Assembly (NCBI GenBank): GCA_030141605.1 | Contig: JAQGDQ010000048.1 | Coordinates: 186,001-250,000 of the forward strand | Direction: 5' to 3' | DNA from: Tubiluchus corallicola | Lineage: Eukaryota; Priapulida; Priapulimorpha; Priapulimorphida; Tubiluchidae | Length of the DNA: 64,000 bases | Shown: positions 57,106-64,000 of the stretch, piece after piece | Numbering within the stretch: the stretch's first letter is position 1 | How the letters are laid out: every line of letters starts with the position of its first letter | The notes under the pieces: model-generated | Databases searched by the model: none | What the model saw: the letters and a program-made list of their open reading frames with translations, nothing else | Told to the model about the DNA's origin: nothing | Position numbers and translations under genes: made by a program

Positions 57106-59412
57106 GTGCTGTTTTTGAATTTATCTGCCAAGATGGGTAAACCTATGCCGTATCCATACACACTCCCAGCGATGTTTCGGCAGTTTCCATACAAGATGCA
57201 TATAACCCAGAATAATTTTATTAAGTTTTATTTGATTGGGGTTGTCTTGTCCTTTCCACTGTTTTACAAAATTCATAAGTTATGTAAGTTCGATTGAATT
57301 TTTTATTTTAAAGGCCAAATACAAAGTTTTAAGATGGGTTTGAATTCACATATCAATGTTTGTCAATATCTCGAGATTATTCAGCAAATTATTACATATC
57401 TGAGCTCAGACCTTTCTAGAATGTACACACATAAACTTGCACATGAATATGAGCACTCATTTATAGTGATCTATATTTTCAGCCTCGTTTACATGATTAT
57501 CAAGAATATTTATCAAACTTCTGTCTATCAATAATAGAACAAAGATTAGAAACAAATTCTTCGAAATGCTTTACCTTTTTATTCCGAATGTTTTAAATGA
57601 AATAAAAACATAAAGCACATCCACGAATCCATATATAATCTTTTTTACAATCTTTTGTTATTATTGGTGATAATAGGAGCTATATTTTGTTAAATTAATC
57701 CTTGACTACATACCCGGTGTGCAGGAGCATTCTAAGTGTTTTTATTATACAGTGTTTTTATTATACAGTGTTTATTATACATTCTAAGTGTTTTTATTAT
57801 ACAATAACATTTAGTTTTAAATTTTACTAGCAGTCGTCCTATTCAGTGTTTATATGTTACACTTTTTTGTTAGTGTGTTTGCTACACACTAATGTTATTT
57901 GATCTCGTATGTTATTTCCATTGTCTCTGTTCACTATAATTTTAATTACAGTATTTCAGTACAGTAACACCTTCATATGAATAGCCAAGTGTGAAGGTGT
58001 ATGTGCTTTGAGACTCGAATTAAGCAACATTGGGGCTGGCCAATCCAAAACTTTTAACTTTCTCTTATCATACCTTCAGATTAAAATTAATAAAGGCCTA
58101 CTGCTGATACAGTCTGTAACATGTTTGCATGAAAACATGATGAGTTTTTCTGGGAATAGAAAGCCCACATTTTGGCTTTCAGAAAGCTGTAAGCAAATTT
58201 GTAATTGATTTTTGTTGTTGTTATGAGATGAATTCACTAGATTTAATTCTCATTTTGTTTTGCAGCTAATTCTCCGGCCAACAAAGCTGCGTGGGAGAAA
58301 ACAAAACAAAAATGGGCTGGTAAGAGAGTTTAAAGACTTCCTGTAGCTAGCCACTTTTTTAATAATTAGCAAAACATAAATGACAGTATGGAATAAAATA
58401 ATGCAATATAAAAATATTTTTATTAATTGTTTGCACATATTATTGTCTTCAAAATTCTGGATCACCTGTTTCCTCATCCTCCTGTATACTATTTTTTGTA
58501 ACTTACGTATGCTTGTCACTGCTGTGATCATTCTGCACCTAATGTTGTCACTGAACTGTTTGTATGATAGTTAAATGAATGAGTCAGTGTTCCATATATA
58601 GGTGTACGCTCACCATTGTTATTGGTTGTGTTTGCATTATTAAGGCAGAAAGTGATGATGACGATGAATGGTATTTATGTAGTATATCTTTGTCAGAGTT
58701 CATCTTGAGGACGATGGCCCAATAAATGAAAGCTTTATTATAATTCAGTTCATTTTATATAAACTGCATTTAACTGTCGGAATTTACTGTTTCCTTTTTA
58801 CTGGTGATTAAATATAAGTTTATCTAATTGGAAAGCTGCACTGAATGCAACAATGAACTCATTAAATATTGAATTCTTTTTCATCAAGCAGCGAATTCGT
58901 TTATTCAAGCAACGGCAACAGGACTGACAATTCTGTAAACTGACATACAAACATTTCCATACGTTTTGAATAAAAATTGCTTTTTGGCGGAAGAAACAGT
59001 TAAACGAAAAACTAATTTTGTAAATGTAATTGCTGTATGTTTGCTTTTTCATGTCTTTTTTGCCAGCAAATAGTAATAAGTAAGATATTATTAAGTCAAA
59101 CATGCATTTTTGTATACTTCTGATACGGTTTATGCAGTGTAAGTGAGTGCTTCTATAGGCAGCTGTATGATAAAATCATCATTATGCAATCCATGTTTTG
59201 CTAGTTTTGGCACATACGGAATATGCTTGCTGTTAAATTTAATTGTGAACTTTGCAAATTAACTATTTGTTTAGAACAATTGCTGCAGAAAGTCCAGATT
59301 AGACAACAGCTTATTATGTAGCCTGTCTACCATTATTCTAACATTTTATTACAATTGAATTTCATAGATTTGTGTTTTTTTTACAGAGGAAGATGCAAAA
59401 CATCATCACTGA
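57106..59412 (+). CDS. 76-aa single-pass membrane protein, possibly mitochondrial; family unrecognised
   Basis: Coding parts are 57133-57283, 58266-58319 and 59387-59412, all with good GT-AG signals (gtaagt, ttttgcag, gtaaga, tttacag) and consistent phases (1, 1), giving 231 nt with stop. The first exon appears to start at 57106 after a ttttcag acceptor, so at least one upstream non-coding exon is expected. The protein has a Pro/Tyr-rich head (MGKPMPYPYTLPAMF), one hydrophobic helix at about 31-46 (KFYLIGVVLSFPLFYKI), then a charged tail (AAWEKTKQKWAEED) ending in three His. Size and layout resemble small accessory subunits of respiratory-chain complexes, but I cannot match it to a named one. 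Confidence 0.8.
57133..57283 (+). CDS. Small membrane protein coding exon 1
   Basis: This exon encodes residues 1-50 plus one base, including the whole transmembrane helix. The ATG context agatgg is the first in-frame start after the acceptor that does not run into the intron-derived Ile-rich sequence. Confidence 0.82.
57729..57804. repeat. Short tandem repeat, attctaagtgtttttattatac units
   Basis: gtgtttttattatac recurs four times in 76 bases, with two units preceded by attcta. It lies in the first intron of the small membrane-protein gene. Confidence 0.8.
58266..58319 (+). CDS. Small membrane protein coding exon 2
   Basis: This exon encodes NSPANKAAWEKTKQKWA with split codons on both sides, the soluble tail after the helix. 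Confidence 0.82.
59387..59412 (+). CDS. Small membrane protein coding exon 3 (last)
   Basis: This exon encodes EEDAKHHH and the TGA stop; the first Glu codon is split with exon 2. Confidence 0.78.
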
Positions 59413-61347
59413 CAGACAGCAATTTAGAAATCATTTTTAAATTAGTTAGTGTGTTAGAAGGTTGCTGATGCATATTGGAAAACATCAAAGATTTATCTTG
59501 TAGAAGAATTAAGAATTGCTTATGATTAACAAATTTTGATTGAGGAGTTAATATAAGATTGTTTTTGTCATTTGTTAAATTTGATAACTTGCAGGACTGT
59601 TGTTAAAAGATAGTCATGGATAAGAACTCTGTTAAGATTTCATCGTGTAGATGTTTGCTACTAGTATTACATATCCGTTGTGCCATCACTTGTTTCTTAG
59701 TGCAACTTGACTATACATGTAATTTGAAAAACTTAAAAAAAATGAAGAAAAAATGGCTATGTTTTATCTAAAAAAGTTATTTTCTGTAAAAGTTTGTGCA
59801 GTTGTTTGATTAATTGTTCATTAATGCAGCTATTTGGTCTATAGTTCATGAAGTACAACAACTGCTTAATGTTGAATGCATGTAAAGTGAAAATGAAAAG
59901 ATTAATGCTTTATAGCCATAAGCTCTTGGTTTTGAGTTTTTATTCAGCTGTTTGAGGGGTGACTAATTAATTGTTTGATAGCTTGTATAAGCACAGAGTC
60001 TGCAACAAAAGGAGGACTACTTCCAAAATACATCGATAAAATCAAAACTATCGATTAAATGACAACAGCGATTTGGTTGCTTCAAGCTAAAATGCAAAAT
60101 AATGCATGAACTTTTCCCTATAATACTATGCATGTGTCAGGTTTGGCTAGGTCTCAGTAGTGTTTGAGAAAGCAAAAAATAATGTGACCCTACTGATTTC
60201 CAAGGCCAAGAATACCTTAATGACTAAGTCATTAATACATTTGTGACAAGTTTGATTGGCTTTGTCTCAATCCCTTTGAACTGTAACAAAATATTCGAAT
60301 TTTAACATTGAATCATATCGACCTTTAAGATCAAGTGCATCATTGTGGTGACTTTTTTTCTCCGGTATTATTCATGAGAGGAGTTTGATTACCTTGGGAA
60401 GTCATTCTCAATAGTCTTTAGGACAATTATAATACAAAATTAATAATTATGGTTTTCGTGGTTATGTATCATGTATTATAATTATTGTAAAGACATAGGT
60501 GTAAGAGCATACCAACTTTGAAGGTCAAGACTTAACACCACTCATAATTATGCTAATCATAAGTTTGATTGGTTCAATTGACCTTAAACATAATAAATGT
60601 TATAATGAAAAGTGTTTAGACTATTTTGATTCATGGTGTTTGGATGATTGAAATTTTCTCTTAGAGATGGCGCAGTCACAAATTTCTAAGTTGTTGTAGG
60701 GCGCGGAATACGGCACCAGCCGAGGTAAAACATTTTCGCTAAAGCGCATGTGCAAAATTTGCTTGAAAGCAATGTTGCACATGGTCAGCCCAAGTAGGGC
60801 ACTAGATTTCCATCGAAAATTATGACATACTAAAACATAAAACTAAATTTGTTTTTAAAAAAGTAACTTTGTAATAATGATGGATGGTCCTTGACAATTT
60901 ACAAAATATGTTTTACAATCATCATTGTTATTAGCTCCATTAATATCATCATAACATTAAACAAAAATCTAATGCTTTAAAGAGAGAAACTATGTAGGCC
61001 ACATAGCTCGCTAGCCCGTTTAGTAGAAAACAATTATTTGTCCAATAGGTAATGAAACGGATAACCTGTCTGTGAAACGAGACAAAATAAAAATGATATA
61101 CCTTAAACAAATGTTGAAATTGCCTAAAAAGCTTACTATTAATTTTTTCGCTTAAAAAGCTTAAGCTTAATAGCAAAAATATTAATATGGAAGCCGAATT
61201 TAATATTGGACGTTCTGCTAGCTCAGAATAAGATTCTTTTATTTTATCAGATGTGCATAATGAATTATTCGACGTATAATGACGCTTTCAGTTATATTTA
61301 TTAAATAAACAAGGACAAGGAACTCAATTGGTAACCTGTCTCTAGTG
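59413..61347. other. 3' flank and gene-free stretch
   Basis: No exon was recognised. The beginning is probably the 3' UTR of the small membrane-protein gene; a canonical AATAAA close to the stop was not found. Confidence 0.5.
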
Positions 61348-61470
61348 TCCTGCTTGAGCAACCCATGTGCCACGACTCCTACTTGGACTAGCCCATGTAC
61401 GACGCGTCCTACTTGAGCTAGCCTATGTACGCCAATTATCCTACCTCGGCTAGTGTCCTACTCTGCTCCC
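61348..61470. repeat. Minisatellite, about 30-bp unit, about four copies
   Basis: Units begin tcctacttgagctagcccat and continue with gtacgacgc; they start at about 61348, 61377, 61407 and 61439, with a partial unit at about 61456. The array is more GC-rich than its surroundings and flanked by unrelated AT-rich sequence. Confidence 0.75.
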
Positions 61471-63180
61471 AACAGTAGTGATTGAAAACGGCACGATTCA
61501 CAGTTGAGGTGATATCTTATTATTCGTTCTGCTAAAATCTGCTCGTAAATGATATTCTTATGTAGGAGTATATTGACGTATTGAAGCTCCCTAGTTATAA
61601 AAGAGAGCTCCGATAACGTGACAGGGCAGCGAGCATACCAAAACTGGGTTACGTTAATACAAAACTGCGTGTCTGTTATGTTAATACAAACTGCTTATGT
61701 GACACACAGCACTATGTCAAAGCTAACAATTTGCAAGACAATAAAAGGAGGCTAACTAATGTTTACAGTGTAACTATTATATCACGAAGAAAAACGGTAC
61801 GGCTACAGGCTGTATAATGCCATATCACCATTTTCATTAAGTAGGCATGTACTTTTCAATGGTGTGCAGGGCACATGGTCAAAGGCCGTATGTCGTAAAA
61901 ATGGTCAAAATCCGTATGTTTTGTAAATGTCACAATAAGCACGGATCCGTATTTGTTGCAAAAATAGCTACGAATTCGGATCCGTACCTTTAGCCACAGC
62001 CTTCTTATGACCACCACATTTGTTTTGTATAGATCACGGGCATCATCCCCCAAACATTTACTTGACTTAGCTGTTACAAACAAATAGATCTTAGTTGTAT
62101 CTTGTATCTATTACACATTGGGCACATTAGATTAGTTATATGGGCACTTTTGAATTTACTTCAGTTCCAACATATTTAATTTAATTTTCTTATAATAATT
62201 CAGGGACATAATTTTGCTTTTTAAATTCATTATGATTGTGAAATCTCAATTTTGTCATTTTATTGCATTTTACTCTGAACTCCTCTGCTACCTTTTTGCC
62301 ACTTTATTTTTAAACATCTTTTTCCATTCAGACTTCTTGCTTTTAATTACTTGTTCCATATCCCCACTGTTTATTTCATGATAATTAGCAATTTTACAAT
62401 CTGATCATACCAACTTTGTTCATACAATCTATTTTTTGTTCCATAACTATTTGTTTAGCAATTTTGTCATCATCAGAATTCATTAAACGATGAAAAACAT
62501 TAAGTTTTCGTTCTCAACTCTATTTTTAATTGGCCAGCAGTTTAAGTGGGATAAAATGCCCCAATATGGGTTTGTTTTTTCTCACACGACAATTTTGTTA
62601 AAACCTTAAACTGAATACTTTTTAACCATTTCCATTCTGTATTTGTTAGATTTGTCCACGTTTCACTGTTATATAACAACGCCGGTATCACCATTGTCTC
62701 TTTTGATTTATATACCAAAACTAGGTTACTTTAATGCAAAACTGCATATCTGTTCTTAATCGCTGGAACTTTTATTGTTAAAACAGATTTGTAATTATCT
62801 TCCCATTAACTTTTAATCTTTATCGTCATTTAAGTAATACAACTCATGTACTGATAATCTTGGCAATGCTGTCTTACGAGATAGTCTTTGACCTTTGATG
62901 AGTCAGTTAAATTTATCCATCTGATTATTTTGTGATCCGCGCTTCCAATGACATTCACGAAGGCAAAAGAGCAATCAAGCCAACATTATGTTAAAGTTTT
63001 TTCACAACATGCATTGCAGAGTTGGAAAATATTGTTTGTCTCATTGATCTGTCTCTGTGTTTTTAGAGCCAGGGATTTGGTTTCTGTGAAAAAGAAATTT
63101 AAATGGAGTGGGGTACTACACTGCCTGACTAGCTTTTTTCGCAGTCACACTGTATAAAATTTGATTAGTTTAGTACACTT
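61471..63180. other. gene-free stretch
   Basis: 61870-62000 has partly repeated ggtcaaaggccgtatg, ggtcaaaatccgtatg and cggatccgtat words, possibly an old foldback. Otherwise no exon or RNA gene was recognised. Confidence 0.5.
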
Positions 63181-63185
63181 GAATT

Positions 63186-63911
63186 ATGAGGCCTGGCAGA
63201 AATCAAATGCATCTGAATCCTATTACAGTAAGTCATGATAATAATCTTACTTTGCGTGTACTTGACTACGTAATTTTATCTTACTATAGTTTTTTAGTGA
63301 TTATGCTAAGTTTACATTTTATTTGTTTGAGTAGGCTGCTTAGGACATATTGTGATGTGCCTGTGTATTGTAATTGTTACACTAAAGTGTTTTGATTCTG
63401 AGCTTTATGAATGCTTAATTTTAGAATAATTTGAAGAAAGCAACAGTGAACACACATTGTTTCTCCAAAATTTATTTTTTTATGTGTGCTCGTTTTTGCA
63501 TATTTCTCAATAATTGGACTAAAACTGTTCATCTCTCACTGTTAAGTGATTTAACGACTATTAATGAGTATTGCTTCTATATTACTAGAATTTTGTTTAT
63601 ACAGTTCTGCACTTTGCAACTAGAAGTGAACACTCAGTGTAGAATCTAGTTCATTGTGAAGGACAATCATCTAAGAAGAGACACTGAAACTTGTAGGGGT
63701 GTCTTAGTCAATATCAGGTGTGTTCGGAAAAAATTAGCCAGACTGCTGGACTTCCACCAAAATGATGTATAAATAATGCATAAAATCTAGTGCTTTGAAG
63801 ATAAAGAGTTTGGCTTATAACATTTATCTCTTAATAATTATTTTTATTGCAGCATCAATTAAAAAACTGTTATTTGGATACTGAACCACACAGACCATCA
63901 AGTCAACCTTG
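63186..63911 (+). CDS. Candidate 5' end of a gene running off the right edge
   Basis: An ATG at 63186 opens a 14-codon exon (MRPGRNQMHLNPIT) ending at a perfect gtaagt donor after 63227. A second candidate exon at 63853-63911, after attgcag, continues in phase 0 as HQLKNCYLDTEPHRPSSQP and ends at a gtaaaa donor in phase 2. Without that donor the next codons are Trp and stop. I do not recognise the product; two short exons are thin evidence. Confidence 0.3.
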
Positions 63912-64000
63912 GTAAAAACTATAATCATTTGTAAATTAGTATCGTAAGCAAGTACATTCAGTTAGTTGTAGTTGTTGCCTGCTTTGCCTGGCTTTGACCA

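Noticed and set aside
58798-59103. 101-aa minus-strand ORF with Cys-rich segment
   Set aside because: It is antisense within the last intron of the small membrane-protein gene, with no domain or splice support.

Overview
This is animal nuclear DNA, not bacterial. It is AT-rich, its genes are split into small exons by GT-AG introns, and it carries long microsatellites and many decayed transposons. A complete myohemerythrin/hemerythrin gene fits a marine invertebrate such as an annelid, sipunculan, brachiopod or priapulid. I cannot name the species.

Three genes can be built with consistent reading frames across their splice sites. (1) Hemerythrin, plus strand, 13696-21227, four coding exons, 120 aa, with all seven di-iron ligands; a TATA box and a perfect CRE lie just upstream. 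(2) A large EFCAB6-like EF-hand gene, minus strand, 50998 down to 22715, twenty coding exons. If the two weak donors at exons 4 and 7 are used it encodes 1068 aa. It probably has a 5' UTR exon near 53226-53330 and an RFX X-box-like site at 53378-53392, as expected of an axonemal/ciliary gene. (3) A 76-aa single-pass membrane protein, plus strand, 57106-59412, of unrecognised family. Genes 1 and 2 converge tail to tail in 21.2-22.7 kb. Genes 2 and 3 diverge from the 53.2-53.6 kb region.

Region by region: 1-13.5 kb is a repeat-rich desert with a tRNA-like SINE, a giant (TTA)n tract, three non-LTR retrotransposon fragments and a hAT-like element with an 8-bp target duplication. 13.6-21.2 kb is the hemerythrin gene; its introns hold a foldback element, a smaller inverted-repeat element and another LINE 3' end. 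22.7-51 kb is the EF-hand gene; its introns hold a pogo/Tigger-like element, a second hAT-like MITE, degenerate tandem repeats and a small foldback. 53-59.4 kb holds the divergent promoter and the small membrane-protein gene. 59.4-64 kb has a short minisatellite and, at the right edge, a possible start of another plus-strand gene.

The most interesting structure is in the EF-hand gene. The exon triplet 2-3-4 is repeated as 5-6-7 with the same phases. The third exon of each triplet can either splice onward by a weak donor or read into a stop (with an overlapping AATAAA in the first case). That suggests short isoforms made by alternative 3' ends. I saw no rRNA, intact tRNA, CRISPR array or intact mobile-element coding region.
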